Positions 46,610 through 56,358 of a DNA stretch of 64,000 nucleotides are shown one piece after another. The notes beneath the pieces are model-generated. The model was given only the letters and a program-made list of their open reading frames with translations. It did not search any database and was not told the origin of the DNA. The translations under genes and the position numbers were made by a program. The stretch's first letter is position 1. The number at the start of each line of letters is the position of its first letter. Origin of the DNA: Pseudomonas eucalypticola (GTDB taxonomy: Bacteria > Pseudomonadota > Gammaproteobacteria > Pseudomonadales > Pseudomonadaceae); the NCBI RefSeq assembly GCF_013374995.1, contig NZ_CP056030.1, forward strand, positions 3,814,501 through 3,878,500, written 5' to 3'.

Positions 46610-47761
46610 TCAGTCGTGGGAAAACTTCATCACCGTGGTTTGCTGGTACAGCTGGCCGGGGTTCAGCCGAGTACTGGGGAACGCAGGCTGGTTGGGCGAA
46701 TCGGGGTAGTGCTCAGCCTCCAGGGCAAAGGCCCCCCAGTGCCCATACACCTTCCCAGCCTTGCCCTTGATGGAGCCGTCCAGGGAGTTGGAGGTGTAGA
46801 ACTGCACCGCGGGCTGGGTGGTGAACAGCTGCAGGCGACGGCCCGAGTGCGGGTCACTGATTTCCACGGCCGGCTTGCTCAGGTCGCCCTGGGTGTCCAG
46901 CACATAATTGAAGTCGAAACCGCCCTGCTTGGGCTCCGCGTACTTGAGTTGCGGGTGGTCCGCCTTGATGTGGGTGCCGATTGGCGTGGGCGCCAGGAAG
47001 TCCATGGGCGTACCGGCCACCGGGGCGATCTCGCCGGTGGGGATCAACTTAGCCGAGACCGGCGTGTAATGGCTGGCGTGCAGGGTGGCCACCTGGTCCA
47101 GGATGGTGCCGCTGCCCGCGCCTGCCAGGTTGTAATAGCCGTGGTTGGTCAGGTTGACGACCGTCGGTTTGCTGGTGGTGGCGTGGAACTGGATGCGCAA
47201 TTCGTCCTGTTCGGTCAGGCTGTAGGTCACCTGGGTGGTGAGCTCGCCGGGAAAGCCCATCTGGCCGTCGGCGCTGACGTAGCTCAGGGTCACGCCCACC
47301 GAGTCCTTGTCGCGCGTGGGCACTGCTTTCCAGACGTGGGTGTCGAAGCCCTTTGGGCCGCCGTGCATGGCATTGGGGCCGGCATTGAGGGGCACCTTGT
47401 AGACCCGGCTGTCGAGGGCGAAGGTGCCGTCGGCGATGCGGTTGGCGTAGCGGCCGATGGTGGCGCCGAAGTGCGGATCGCCGTTTTTCGCCTGGTAGTC
47501 GCGGGCGTTGTCGAAACCCAGCAGCACATCGTCGAAGTGACCGTTCTTGTCGGCGACGATCACCGACTGCAGGATGGCGCCATAGGTGATCACCCCCACC
47601 TGCATGCCGTGGCTGTTGGTCAAGGTGTACTTGTCGATGGCCGTGCCGTCGGCCAGGGTGCCGAAGCTGCTGCGCTGGCTGGCCAACCCCGCGGCGTGGG
47701 CGGTGATGCTGGCCGTGAGCAGGGCCAGGGCGAGGCTCGAGCGTAGCGGTAGGTGGTTCAT
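46610..47761 (-). CDS. galM: Periplasmic aldose 1-epimerase (galactose mutarotase)
   Basis: This is 383 residues with a signal peptide (SLALALLTASITAHA). The catalytic histidines lie in GPNAMHGGPKGFD and NLTNHGYYNLAG, and the catalytic Glu is in FALEAEHYPDSPNQPAFPS. It interconverts alpha and beta anomers of aldoses. The export signal places it in the periplasm, where it could help supply the preferred anomer to sugar importers such as XylFGH. It stands alone. Confidence 0.92.
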   Translation of the reverse strand: MNHLPLRSSLALALLTASITAHAAGLASQRSSFGTLADGTAIDKYTLTNSHGMQVGVITYGAILQSVIVADKNGHFDDVLLGFDNARDYQAKNGDPHFGATIGRYANRIADGTFALDSRVYKVPLNAGPNAMHGGPKGFDTHVWKAVPTRDKDSVGVTLSYVSADGQMGFPGELTTQVTYSLTEQDELRIQFHATTSKPTVVNLTNHGYYNLAGAGSGTILDQVATLHASHYTPVSAKLIPTGEIAPVAGTPMDFLAPTPIGTHIKADHPQLKYAEPKQGGFDFNYVLDTQGDLSKPAVEISDPHSGRRLQLFTTQPAVQFYTSNSLDGSIKGKAGKVYGHWGAFALEAEHYPDSPNQPAFPSTRLNPGQLYQQTTVMKFSHD

Positions 47762-47913
47762 CGGTCACTCCATGTGCGCAAAAGCCTTCATGAAAGCATG
47801 ATATGACCCCAGGGCGGATCCTACTTAGGTAGCAAGCGAAGAAAAAATGAATCAACCCGCGCCGGGGTCGGTCAAGACCTATGTATGCAGTCAATCTGGC
47901 GAGGTAAACACAC

Positions 47914-48048
47914 ATGACCATCGAAGCAGAGACACTGGTAGAACTGACCGAAGCCCTGCAACAGCGCGGCCTGGTACTGGTTTCGGACGTACACTTCACC
48001 CGCGCCCCGTACCGGCATGACCATCACTGGGTCTGCTGCGTGGAATAA
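47914..48048 (+). CDS. 44-residue hypothetical protein
   Basis: A small ORF (MTIEAETLVELTEALQQRG at the start, ending HHWVCCVE) has GAGGTAA about 7 bases before the ATG and GC-rich third positions like its neighbours. A perfect stem-loop follows at 48050-48067. The His/Cys-rich end (RHDHHWVCC) could bind a metal. I do not recognise the family. Confidence 0.6.
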   Translation: MTIEAETLVELTEALQQRGLVLVSDVHFTRAPYRHDHHWVCCVE

Positions 48049-48049
48049 C

Positions 48050-48067
48050 CCTCCAGGCCCCTGGAGG
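48050..48067 (+). terminator. Stem-loop after the small ORF
   Basis: CCTCCAG (48050-48056) pairs with CTGGAGG (48061-48067) around GCCC, starting 1 base after the small ORF's stop. There is no T-tract. Confidence 0.5.
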
Positions 48068-48084
48068 ACGCGCGACACGGCCGC

Positions 48085-48150
48085 GCGACGCTCGGGAACG
48101 GTACCCGCCTGCTGTCAGCAGAGACGGGCGACCTGGTTCCCGAGCGTCGC
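48085..48150. repeat. Inverted repeat before the convergent ABC operon
   Basis: GCGACGCTCGGGAAC (48085-48099) and its exact complement (48136-48150) form a 15-base inverted repeat with a 36-base spacer. The CTCGGGAA core resembles the type A REP arm. It lies 16 bases past the end of the ABC operon. Confidence 0.75.
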
Positions 48151-48165
48151 ACAGCCCTTACCGAA

Positions 48166-48999
48166 TCACGGCAGCGGGTCGAACTTCAGGTCGGCGAGGC
48201 TTTGCACCTTGTCTTCACGAACCATCTTGTAGGCAGTGTCCGGGCCGATCCAGCGGTTCCAGATGGCGTCGATCTCACCGGCCTGGTCCATGGCGCGCAG
48301 GGCTTCATTGACCTTGGCCAGGAAGGCGGGTTCGCCCTGGCGCATGCCAGCACCGATGGGTTCCAGGGCCATGGGTTCCTTGGCGATGGCCAGGTTCACC
48401 CCACCCTCCTTCGCCTGGCCCACCAGTTTGATGGCGGTCATGGTGTTGGTCACCAGCCCCACGACTTTGTTCTGCTGCAGGGCCATGTAGGCTGACCCGG
48501 TGTCCTGGAAGGTCACGGGTGTGGCATCGGCCAGGCGGATCGATTGCTCCGACGTCGAGCCCTTGGTGGAGCTGATTTTCTTGCCCTTGAAGAATTCACG
48601 CGGCTGGTCGGCGTTCGGCGCGCGCACCACCAGGGTTTCCTTGGCGATGTAGTACGGGTCGCTGAACTGGATCTGTTCGGCGCGGCTCTTGGTGTACGCC
48701 AGGTTGGCGAAGATCAGGTCCACGCGGCCCATCTTCACCTCCGGCACCCGGGCTTCCACCGACATCGGCTTGAGCTCCAGGGCCACACCCAGGTGCTTGG
48801 CCAGGGCAGTGCACAGGTCGACGTCCATGCCTACCAGTTCGCGGGTGGTCGGGTCGGGCGCCGAAAACGGTGGCACGTCGGCGTACACACCGCAGCTCAG
48901 GCTCTTCTTGGCCATCACGTCGCTCAGCTGGTCGGCGTGGGCCACCGCGATGGCCAGGGGCGCCAGGGCGATGGCGGTCAGCAATTTAGTCAGTGCCAT
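48166..48999 (-). CDS. Polar amino-acid ABC transporter binding protein
   Basis: The product is 277 residues of the family 3 binding proteins. It has a signal peptide (LLTAIALAPLAIAVAHA) and the typical PPFSAPDPTTRELVGMDVDLCTALAKHLG and DLIFANLAYTKSRAEQIQFSDPYY segments. It should bind a small polar amino acid or derivative. It is the last gene of an importer unit (two permeases, ATPase, binding protein). Placement next to the pxp genes suggests glutamate-like or 5-oxoproline substrates, which is inference. Confidence 0.92.
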   Translation of the reverse strand: MALTKLLTAIALAPLAIAVAHADQLSDVMAKKSLSCGVYADVPPFSAPDPTTRELVGMDVDLCTALAKHLGVALELKPMSVEARVPEVKMGRVDLIFANLAYTKSRAEQIQFSDPYYIAKETLVVRAPNADQPREFFKGKKISSTKGSTSEQSIRLADATPVTFQDTGSAYMALQQNKVVGLVTNTMTAIKLVGQAKEGGVNLAIAKEPMALEPIGAGMRQGEPAFLAKVNEALRAMDQAGEIDAIWNRWIGPDTAYKMVREDKVQSLADLKFDPLP

Positions 49000-49023
49000 G
49001 GGGCTTACTCCAGGGGGTTGGAT

Positions 49024-49761
49024 TCAGTGGGCGCGCAGGTCGGCGATGAAGCGCTGCGCACGGGGATGGCTGGGTTGGCTGAAAAACTGTTCGGGGGCGG
49101 TCTTTTCCAGGATTTGCCCGGCGTCCATGAACCAGATGGTGTCTGCCACTTCGCGGGCAAAATTCATTTCGTGGGTCACGCACATCATGGTCATGCCCTC
49201 CTTGGCCAGGCCCTTCATCACGCTCAGCACTTCGCCGACCATTTCCGGGTCCAGGGCGCTGGTGGGTTCGTCGAAGAGCATCACCGGCGGCTCCATGGCC
49301 AGGGCACGGGCGATCGCCACCCGCTGCTGCTGGCCACCGGACAGCTGCGCCGGGTAGGCGTTGGCCTTGTGCGCCAGGCCCACGCGGTCCAGCAACTGCA
49401 AGGCCTGGGCCTTGGCGGCGCTGGCCTTGAGGCCGCGCACCTTGGTCGGGGTGAGGATGATGTTGTCCAGCACCGACAGGTGCGGGAACAGGTTGAAGCT
49501 CTGGAACACGAAGCCGACACGGCTGCGCAGGCGGTTGAGGTTGGCGTCGGTGCCGTTGACGTCCTGGCCGTCGAACAGGATCTGGCCTTTCTGGATGTCC
49601 TCCAGGCGGTTGACGGTGCGAATCAGCGTCGACTTGCCCGAGCCCGACGGCCCGCACAGCACCACCACTTCGCCGCGCTTGACCTCGGCGGTGATGTTGG
49701 TGAGTGCCTGATACTCGCCATACCATTTGTTGATGCTGGAAAACATGATCATCGGATGCAT
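49024..49761 (-). CDS. Polar amino-acid ABC transporter ATPase (GlnQ type)
   Basis: A 245-residue ATPase with Walker [20 protein letters not shown], signature [19 protein letters not shown] and Walker [21 protein letters not shown], followed by [21 protein letters not shown]. These are hallmarks of the GlnQ/HisP family. It energises the adjacent permeases. ATGs a few codons in (49752, 49746) are possible alternative starts. Confidence 0.94.
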   Translation of the reverse strand: MHPMIMFSSINKWYGEYQALTNITAEVKRGEVVVLCGPSGSGKSTLIRTVNRLEDIQKGQILFDGQDVNGTDANLNRLRSRVGFVFQSFNLFPHLSVLDNIILTPTKVRGLKASAAKAQALQLLDRVGLAHKANAYPAQLSGGQQQRVAIARALAMEPPVMLFDEPTSALDPEMVGEVLSVMKGLAKEGMTMMCVTHEMNFAREVADTIWFMDAGQILEKTAPEQFFSQPSHPRAQRFIADLRAH

Positions 49762-49775
49762 GAAGGCAACCCTCT

Positions 49776-50519
49776 TCAGTTATCGGTGGTCAGCAGGGAA
49801 GCCTGCGGCGTCGCGGTGGCGGCACTGCCCAGGCGCTTGCGGGCGATGCGCCCTTCCAGCGCGCCGGCCAGGCGGGTCAGGCCGTAGCACAGGACGTAAT
49901 AGGTGATGGCCAGGATGAAGAACACCTGGAACGGCTTGGTCAACAACTGGTTGTTGACCTGGTTGGCGGCAAAGGTCACTTCCTGCACGTTGATCACGTA
50001 GCCCAGGGAGGTTTCCTTGATGATCGACACGAACTGGCTGATCAGGCTGGGCAGCGCGTTGTAAAGCGCCTGGGGCAGGATCACCCACAGCGTGGTGCGC
50101 ACATAGCCCAGGCCCAGGGCGCGGGCGCCTTCGTACTGGCCACCGGGCAAGGCCTGGATGCCGCCGCGGATGATCTCGCCCAGGTACGCGCTCTGGTACA
50201 CCACCAGGGTGCAGAGCATGGTGGTGAAGCCGGTGATGTTGTGGCCGATCAGCAAGGGCACCAGGAAGTAGGTCCAGAAGATCACCATCAGCAGCGGAAT
50301 ACCGCGCAATACGTAGACCCACACGGTGGCCGGGTAACGCAGCCAGCGCCAGGGCGATACCCTGGCCAGCGCCAGCAGCAGGCCCAGCGGGAATGCCAGT
50401 ACCAGGGCCGAGGCCGCCAGGATCAGCGTGCTGGCCAGGCCACCCAAGGGGCCGTGGGGGTATTGGCCGATGAGGAAAAGCGGCCAGTTGTCGTGGACAA
50501 TCTTGAACAAATCGAACAT
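49776..50519 (-). CDS. Polar amino-acid ABC transporter permease 2
   Basis: A 247-residue HisM/GlnP-type permease with about five membrane helices and the EAA loop [39 protein letters not shown]. It forms the channel with the other permease, whose gene ends 6 bases upstream of its start. Confidence 0.94.
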   Translation of the reverse strand: MFDLFKIVHDNWPLFLIGQYPHGPLGGLASTLILAASALVLAFPLGLLLALARVSPWRWLRYPATVWVYVLRGIPLLMVIFWTYFLVPLLIGHNITGFTTMLCTLVVYQSAYLGEIIRGGIQALPGGQYEGARALGLGYVRTTLWVILPQALYNALPSLISQFVSIIKETSLGYVINVQEVTFAANQVNNQLLTKPFQVFFILAITYYVLCYGLTRLAGALEGRIARKRLGSAATATPQASLLTTDN

Positions 50520-50525
50520 CGCGGC

Positions 50526-51227
50526 CTACCTCGCCAGGGCTTTGCTGAAGTGCCGAGCCACCAGGGCGCCAGCGCCCATCAGCATCAGCGAGAACGCCAG
50601 GTACACCACCGTGGCCACCAGGTATGACTCGAACGTGCGGAAGGTGTAGTTCTCCACTTCGCGGGTAGCGTAGGTCAGTTCCACCACGCCGATGGCCATG
50701 GCCAGGCTGGTGTTCTTGAACAGCAGCACGCTGTGGTTGATCAGCGACGGCAGGCAGTTCCTGACGCCCTGGGGCAGCACCACGTAGCGCAGCGAGCGCA
50801 CGTAGCCCAGGCCCAGGGCACGGGCCGCTTCGGCCTGGCCACCGGGAATGGCGCGCAGGCCGCTGCGAATGTCTTCGCTGAAATAAGCGGCCTGGCACAG
50901 GCCCAGGGCGATGATCGCGAACAGGTACTCGGTACTGAAATTAGCGAGCCACACCTGGGTGTTGTCGCTGAGCAGGGTCGGGATACCGAAGTACCACAGC
51001 ATCAGCTGCACCAGGGTGGGCACGTTGCGGTGGTAGGACACGTAGGCCGCCACCAGGCGCTCGGCGTAGCGGTTTCCAGTCAACCGGATGGCCACCAGCA
51101 ACAACGCCAGGACCATCGCCAGGCACCAGGCAAAGAGGGCCAGTTGCAGGGTCATGCCGATGCCCTTGAGGATCAGCTCGGTGTATTCGCCCTGAAAAAC
51201 GGCGGCAAGATCGAAGTCATGCTTCAT
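50526..51227 (-). CDS. Polar amino-acid ABC transporter permease 1
   Basis: A 233-residue HisQ/GltJ-type permease from ATG 51227. The EAA loop is [39 protein letters not shown]. It is the first transporter gene of the unit and lies 109 bases after the SDR gene on the same strand, so it may share the SDR's promoter. Confidence 0.93.
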   Translation of the reverse strand: MKHDFDLAAVFQGEYTELILKGIGMTLQLALFAWCLAMVLALLLVAIRLTGNRYAERLVAAYVSYHRNVPTLVQLMLWYFGIPTLLSDNTQVWLANFSTEYLFAIIALGLCQAAYFSEDIRSGLRAIPGGQAEAARALGLGYVRSLRYVVLPQGVRNCLPSLINHSVLLFKNTSLAMAIGVVELTYATREVENYTFRTFESYLVATVVYLAFSLMLMGAGALVARHFSKALAR

Positions 51228-51336
51228 GGTCAATTCCCATCGACATGCGGCGTGGGGCAGATACAAGGCGCCAGGGCAGCCCCGGCGCGGGTACGGCAGT
51301 GACGGCTTGGGCCGTTCTTCTGGCGGGGCGTGGTGC

Positions 51337-52089
51337 TCAGGCCTGGTAGTCCTGGGGGCGCGCGGTGGACAGGCCGCCCGGCACCTGCAGGGTGGGAGTG
51401 ATCTCCATATGGCCGACGTTCATCGACACCGGCGCGGCAATGGCGAAAGCAATGGCGTTGGCAATGTCCTTGGCTTCGGGCAATTCGAAGCCTTCGATGA
51501 AGCGTTGGCGTACTTCTTCGGAGTCGCCGTGCACGTGGGCGAAAATGTCGGTGGCCACGCGGCCAGGGCAGATTTCGGTCACCCGCACACGCCTGCCGAA
51601 CGCGTCCACGCGCAGTTGCTTGGAGAGCATGCTCACCGCCGCCTTGGTAGCGTGGTAGGTGGCGTTGCCGCCGAAGTTGTAGGCGGCAGCGATGGAGCTG
51701 ATGTTGATGATATGGCCGCTGTCGCGCTCGACCATGCCTGGCAGCGCCAGGCGTGCCAGGTGCAGCACCGCGCGCAGGTTGACGTCCACCAGCAGGTCGA
51801 TGCCCTCGGCGTCGGCCTTAAGCAGCGAACCCGGACGGTCGACACCGGCGTTGTTGACCAGGATGTCGAAGCGCTGGCGCTGGAACAGCGCGGTCAGCCC
51901 GGCCAGGTCAGTGACGTCGATGGCGTGGGCGATGCAGCCCGTGCGTTCGGCAAGCTCCGCCAGCTTGTCGGCGCTGCGGGCCAGGGCGTGTACCTGCAAG
52001 CCTTCGGCGCACAGGCGCTCGACCACGGCGGCGCCGATGCCGGAGGAAGCGCCGGTGACCAGCGCGGTTTTATAGTCGGAGAATGGCAT
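51337..52089 (-). CDS. SDR-family oxidoreductase (YdfG-like)
   Basis: The product is 250 residues from ATG 52089 (GAGGAACACAGC upstream). Motifs are TGASSGIG, DVTDLAG, NNAGVDRPG, ISSIAAAYNFGG and the catalytic YHATKAAVSML. It resembles NADP-dependent 3-hydroxy-acid dehydrogenases such as YdfG. It lies between the importer and pxpA. A Nac-type site (52172-52186) is 83 bases upstream of its start. Confidence 0.9.
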   Translation of the reverse strand: MPFSDYKTALVTGASSGIGAAVVERLCAEGLQVHALARSADKLAELAERTGCIAHAIDVTDLAGLTALFQRQRFDILVNNAGVDRPGSLLKADAEGIDLLVDVNLRAVLHLARLALPGMVERDSGHIINISSIAAAYNFGGNATYHATKAAVSMLSKQLRVDAFGRRVRVTEICPGRVATDIFAHVHGDSEEVRQRFIEGFELPEAKDIANAIAFAIAAPVSMNVGHMEITPTLQVPGGLSTARPQDYQA

Positions 52090-52171
52090 GCTGTGTTCCT
52101 CAATTCCTGCTTCTGTTCTGGACTGTACCGAGCCAGGCTCGCAGCGACCAAGACGCATTGGTTGTGTGGCA

Positions 52172-52186
52172 ATAAGGTGCGCTTAT
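52172..52186 (-). promoter_or_regulatory. Candidate Nac-binding site upstream of SDR/ABC unit
   Basis: ATAAGGTGCGCTTAT fits the ATA-N9-TAT form and has perfect ATAAG/CTTAT arms. It overlaps the pxpA stop codon and lies in front of the SDR and transporter genes. Related elements are at 56872, 58032 and 58137. Confidence 0.55.
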
Positions 52187-52953
52187 GACCGCACCAGTTG
52201 GCTGACAGGGGTGATGACGGCGCCCTGCCCTTCGATGAATGAGCGCAATTGGCGCGCCAGTTGCACTGCGCCCGGCGTGTCGCCGTGCAGCAGGATGGAA
52301 CAGGCATTGACCTTGACCGCTTCGCCGTCGAGCGTGGTGACAGTGCCGTGTTGCAGCAGTTGCGCCACCCGCTGGCGCACCTGGGCCGGGTCCTTGATGA
52401 CCGCGCCGGGGGTACCCCGCGGCACCAGCAGGCAGTTGCGGTCGTAGGCACGGTCGGCCAGGAAGGTGGTGGCCACGCGCAGCCCATGCTGGTCGGCGGC
52501 GGCCTCGATGGCCTGGCTGCTGGACGAACTGATGATCAGGCTCGGGTCGAACCTGGCCACCGCCCCCACCAGCACCTCGGCCATGTGCGGGTCGGCGGCC
52601 ACGCGGTTGCCCAGGGCGCCGTGGAAGCTCATGTGGGTCATGGGGTGGCCGACCACGGCGGCCATGCCGGCCAGGGCACCCAACTGGTAGACCACGCAGG
52701 CGGCCAGCTCGGGCAGGTCGATGTTCATGGCGCGGCGGCCAAAGCCTTGCAGGTCGGGGTAGCCGACATGGGCCCCCAGGTCGATACCCAGGGCCTTGGC
52801 CCGACGCACGGTGGTGTCCATGATCAGCGGGTCGCCGGCGTGAAAACCGCAGGCCACGTTGGCAGAGGAAACGATCTCCATCAGCGCCTGGTCTTCGCCC
52901 ATGGTCCAGGGCCCGAAGCCTTCGCCAAGGTCTGCATTCAAATCGATACGCAT
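52183..52953 (-). CDS. pxpA: 5-oxoprolinase subunit A (LamB/YcsF family)
   Basis: A 256-residue protein that opens with the family signature MRIDLNADLGEGFGPWTMG and continues with EIVSSANVACGFHAGDPLIM, GAHVGYPDLQGFGRR and TTFLADRAYDRNCLLVPRG. PxpA acts with PxpB and PxpC in ATP-dependent hydrolysis of 5-oxoproline to glutamate. It is the last gene of the acc-pxp operon; the gap to the carrier-like gene is 11 bases. Confidence 0.94.
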   Translation of the reverse strand: MRIDLNADLGEGFGPWTMGEDQALMEIVSSANVACGFHAGDPLIMDTTVRRAKALGIDLGAHVGYPDLQGFGRRAMNIDLPELAACVVYQLGALAGMAAVVGHPMTHMSFHGALGNRVAADPHMAEVLVGAVARFDPSLIISSSSSQAIEAAADQHGLRVATTFLADRAYDRNCLLVPRGTPGAVIKDPAQVRQRVAQLLQHGTVTTLDGEAVKVNACSILLHGDTPGAVQLARQLRSFIEGQGAVITPVSQLVRS

Positions 52954-52964
52954 GGTATGCCTCC

Positions 52965-53369
52965 TCAGTTGACCAGCTCGAACAGCGGCTGGCCATAGCC
53001 CACGGGTTCACCTTCACCGGCACGCAAGGCGCTCACCTGCCCGGCCCGGTCGCTGCGCACCGGCAGCATCAATTGGCCGATCTGCAGCACGCCCAGCAGT
53101 TGCCCGGCCTGCACCCGGTCGCCCACCTGGACCCAGGGCTTGCGCTCGTCCGGGTGCTGGCTGAAAAAGTGCCCCGGCCCGCTGGCGTTCACCGTGGCCA
53201 CGGGTTCCGCTGCCTGCACCACCTGGGCCACAGGGACCGGCGCTGGCAACGGCGCCTTGGCCGAACCGCGCCGGATCATCAGCTCGAAACCGCTGCGCTG
53301 AATGTGCAGTGCAGTGAGGTTGGCGGCGCTGAGCCAGGTGACCAGTTGGCGAATATCCTTGATGTTCAT
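52965..53369 (-). CDS. Biotin-carrier-like protein lacking the biotinyl lysine
   Basis: The product is 134 residues. An AccB-like N-terminal helix (MNIKDIRQLVTWLSAANLTALHIQ) is followed by a proline-rich linker and a barrel domain (WVQVGDRVQAGQLLGVL ... YGQPLFELVN). The segment that should read EAMKM reads QIGQL, so the biotin-accepting Lys is Gln (codon CAA). It lies between pxpC and pxpA. It cannot be biotinylated at the normal site. It may be a structural or docking subunit, or a decayed copy of the intact AccB encoded at 56359. Confidence 0.88.
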   Translation of the reverse strand: MNIKDIRQLVTWLSAANLTALHIQRSGFELMIRRGSAKAPLPAPVPVAQVVQAAEPVATVNASGPGHFFSQHPDERKPWVQVGDRVQAGQLLGVLQIGQLMLPVRSDRAGQVSALRAGEGEPVGYGQPLFELVN

Positions 53370-53380
53370 GGCGGCGCTCC

Positions 53381-54340
53381 TCAAAGGGTGTGCAAGGTCA
53401 GCAGGCGCCGGGTGGCGTCGAGGAAAGCCCGGTTCGCCTCCAGCGCGTCCAGGGCCTGTTCGTAGCTGCAAGGAATGAACCGCACGTGGCTGCCAATGGG
53501 CGCCTGACCCAGCCGCCAGAGGTCGGCCTCGATCACCGTGGCGAATTTCGGATAGCCGCCGCTGGGTTGGGCGTCGCGCATCTGGATGATCGGCTGGCCG
53601 CCGTGGGGCACCTGGATCACGCCGGGCACGATGCCGTGGGAGCGGATTTCCAGTGGCTGCTTCGGCAACAGGGGCTCGCCTTCCAGGCGGTAGCCGTAGC
53701 GGTTGCTCTGGGTGGTTATTTTCCACTGCCCGGCCCAGAACGCGGCTTGCGAAGCCTCGCTGAAACAGTCGTATTCGGCTGCCGGCAATACACGCATGGC
53801 GGGTACGCCGTCCACCTCCAGGGGCAAGGCCCGGGCCGCCAGGCCGACGCCGAAATCGGTAGCCCCCGCCAAGCCCGGGCGGCCGGCTGGCAGACGGTCG
53901 CCCTGCTGCAGCATACGCCCCTGCCAGCCACCGAACTCCCCGCGCAACTGGGTGCTGCGCGAGCCGAGCACCTGGGGTACGTCGACACCGCCGGCCAGGC
54001 ACAGGTACGCGCGGCTGCCCGCCGCTGGGTAATTCAACTTCAACACCTGGCCGGCTTGCGCCTGTGCCACCCAGTTGGGCGGCAGCGCCTGGCCATCCAG
54101 GGTCGCGCCGCATGCGGCACCGGTGACGGCGAAGGCACAGTCTTCAAGGAAGCGCACCTGGAAAGGGAACAGCGGAATCTCGATGGCGGCGTCGCCCTCG
54201 GCGTTGCCCAGCAACAGGTTGCCGAGCATCAACGACAGGTTGTCCATGGCCCCGGACGTGCCGACACCGTAGCCCAGGCTGCCATGGCGACCCAGGTCCT
54301 GGACGGTGGCCAGGGCGGTGGCGCTGATGATCTCGATCAT
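53381..54340 (-). CDS. pxpC: 5-oxoprolinase subunit C (KipA/carboxyltransferase-like)
   Basis: A 319-residue KipA-family protein (TVQDLGRHGSLGYGVGTSGAMDNLSLMLGNLLLGN, YLCLAGGVDVPQVLGSRSTQ, VRFIPCSYEQALDA). The same fold forms half of the carboxyltransferase domain of urea amidolyase. With PxpA and PxpB it hydrolyses 5-oxoproline. Its start overlaps the pxpB stop by 4 bases. The biotin genes in the operon make the carboxyltransferase relation relevant. Confidence 0.93.
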   Translation of the reverse strand: MIEIISATALATVQDLGRHGSLGYGVGTSGAMDNLSLMLGNLLLGNAEGDAAIEIPLFPFQVRFLEDCAFAVTGAACGATLDGQALPPNWVAQAQAGQVLKLNYPAAGSRAYLCLAGGVDVPQVLGSRSTQLRGEFGGWQGRMLQQGDRLPAGRPGLAGATDFGVGLAARALPLEVDGVPAMRVLPAAEYDCFSEASQAAFWAGQWKITTQSNRYGYRLEGEPLLPKQPLEIRSHGIVPGVIQVPHGGQPIIQMRDAQPSGGYPKFATVIEADLWRLGQAPIGSHVRFIPCSYEQALDALEANRAFLDATRRLLTLHTL

Positions 54341-55008
54341 CGAATGATCCTCTCGATACGCAGGCGAATATGGTCACCCGGCTGCAGCAGCGCGGGGGGC
54401 GATTGCAGGGCGTCGAAGAACACCATGTCGGTGTGGCCGATGGTGTTCCAGCCGCTGGGGCCTGCCGAGGCCGATACACCGGTTTGGACGCCGCCGATGG
54501 AAACGGCACCGGCGCCGATGTTCAGCACCGGTACCTGGCGCCGGGGGGTGGCCAGCCGCGGGTCCATGCCGCCCAGGTAGCAGTAACCCGGGTGACTGCC
54601 CAGGGCGTACACCGGGTACAGCGGTTCGCAGTGCAGGTTGCAGAGGGTTTCCACGTCGAGCCCGGTGTGGGCGACGACGTCGGCCATGTGGGGGCCGAAT
54701 TCGCCGCCGTAGGTCACCGGCAGTTCGACGATGCGGCCTTCCAGGGGTAGCGGCTGGCAGGCTTCCCACGCCTCCAGCAGGTGGCTCTTGAGGCCATGCA
54801 GGTCGCGCGGGGGTTGGTGGAACGTCAGCATCAGGTTGTTCATGCCCGGCACGGCTTCGCGTATCGCCGGCCAGCCCTGGGCGAGACGGGCCAGGGCCCA
54901 GATCCGTTGCTGTGGCGCCAGGTCCAGCGCCCCCGGGGCTTCGAACAGCACGGCGGTGGTGCCCAGCAGGCTGATGCGCGGGGTGGCGTCGATGTTCAGG
55001 GCACTCAT
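54337..55008 (-). CDS. pxpB: 5-oxoprolinase subunit B (KipI-like)
   Basis: A 223-residue KipI-family protein with [21 protein letters not shown] and [26 protein letters not shown], and [19 protein letters not shown] near the end. It corresponds to the other half of the urea-amidolyase carboxyltransferase fold. Both its start and its stop overlap neighbours by 4 bases (accC and pxpC), so all three are translationally coupled. Confidence 0.93.
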   Translation of the reverse strand: MSALNIDATPRISLLGTTAVLFEAPGALDLAPQQRIWALARLAQGWPAIREAVPGMNNLMLTFHQPPRDLHGLKSHLLEAWEACQPLPLEGRIVELPVTYGGEFGPHMADVVAHTGLDVETLCNLHCEPLYPVYALGSHPGYCYLGGMDPRLATPRRQVPVLNIGAGAVSIGGVQTGVSASAGPSGWNTIGHTDMVFFDALQSPPALLQPGDHIRLRIERIIR

Positions 55009-56357
55009 GCTGAAGTCCTCGTGTGCAGCCAGCGTTCAAGGTGGTGGATGTCGACGCCGCCTTCGCGGAAACCCGGGTCCTGGAGGATGTCCAGGTGCAA
55101 GGCGATATTGGTGCTGATGCCTTCCACGCGCATCTCGCCCAAGGCCAGCCGCATCCGCGCCAGGGCCTCTTCACGGGTGGCGCCGTGGGTGATCACCTTC
55201 GCCACCATGGAGTCGTAGTACGGCGGTACGCGGTAGCCATGGCTGACGTGGCTGTCGACCCGCACCCCGTAGCCGCCGGGCACTTCCCAGCGGCTGACGA
55301 CGCCGGGGGTGGGCATGAAGCTGGCCGGGTCTTCGGCGTTGATGCGGCATTCCAGGGCGTGGCCGTGAACGCCGATGTCGGCCTGGCTCAGGCTCAGCCG
55401 CTCGCCACGCGCCATGCGAATCTGTTGCTGAACGATGTCGATGCCCGTGGTCATTTCGGTGACCGGGTGTTCCACCTGCAGGCGGGTGTTCATTTCGATG
55501 AAATAGAAGGCGTCGTGCTCGAACAGAAATTCGAACGTACCCACCCCGACGTAGCCTATCTGCCGGCAGGCGGCGGCGCAGCGTTCGCCCACCTGGGCCA
55601 GTAGTGCCGGGGCGATGCCGGGGGCGGGTGCCTCCTCCATGACTTTCTGGTGCCGGCGTTGCAGCGAGCAGTCGCGCGCCCCCAGCCACAGGGCATTGCC
55701 GTGGGCATCGCAGAGCACCTGGATTTCCACGTGGCGCGGCTCGCCGAGGAATTTCTCGATGTACAGCTCCGGGTTGCCGAAAGCGCGCCGAGCTTCTTCG
55801 CGGGTCAGGTTGATGGCGTCGAGCAGCTGGCTCTGCTGCTCCACCACGCGCATGCCGCGCCCACCGCCACCGCCGGCGGCCTTGACGATCACCGGGTAAC
55901 CGATGTCGTGGGCGATGGCCAGGATGGTCTCGGGGTCTTCAGGCATGCTGGTGTCGGGACCCGGCACGCAGGGCACCCCGGCCTCGCGCATGGCGCGCTT
56001 GGCAGCCACCTTGTCGCCCATGGTGCGAATGCAGGCGGCGCTGGGGCCGATGAAGGTCAGGCCAGCCTGAGCCACGCGCTCGGCGAAAGCGGCATTTTCC
56101 GAGAGGAAACCGTAGCCAGGGTGAATGGCCTGGGCGCCGCTCACTTCGGCGGCGAACAGCAGCGCAGCCTGGTTCAGGTAGCTCTGCCCGGGGGCGGCCG
56201 GGCCGATGCACACGGCCTGGTCGGCCAGTTGCACGTAGCGGGCCTCGCGGTCGGCCTCCGAGTACACGGCCACGGTCCTGAGACCCAGGCCCTGGCACGC
56301 GCGCAGAATGCGCAGGGCGATTTCGCCGCGGTTGGCGATCAATACAGTGTCGAACAT
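55005..56357 (-). CDS. accC: Biotin carboxylase subunit
   Basis: This is 450 residues from ATG 56357 ([23 protein letters not shown]). It shows the biotin-carboxylase ATP-grasp features [35 protein letters not shown] and the active-site [22 protein letters not shown]. It carboxylates biotin on AccB using ATP and bicarbonate. It is the second gene of accB-accC-pxpB-pxpC-carrier-pxpA and is likely dedicated to this system and not to fatty-acid synthesis, whose accBC pair is normally elsewhere. Confidence 0.93.
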   Translation of the reverse strand: MFDTVLIANRGEIALRILRACQGLGLRTVAVYSEADREARYVQLADQAVCIGPAAPGQSYLNQAALLFAAEVSGAQAIHPGYGFLSENAAFAERVAQAGLTFIGPSAACIRTMGDKVAAKRAMREAGVPCVPGPDTSMPEDPETILAIAHDIGYPVIVKAAGGGGGRGMRVVEQQSQLLDAINLTREEARRAFGNPELYIEKFLGEPRHVEIQVLCDAHGNALWLGARDCSLQRRHQKVMEEAPAPGIAPALLAQVGERCAAACRQIGYVGVGTFEFLFEHDAFYFIEMNTRLQVEHPVTEMTTGIDIVQQQIRMARGERLSLSQADIGVHGHALECRINAEDPASFMPTPGVVSRWEVPGGYGVRVDSHVSHGYRVPPYYDSMVAKVITHGATREEALARMRLALGEMRVEGISTNIALHLDILQDPGFREGGVDIHHLERWLHTRTSA

Positions 56358-56358
56358 G

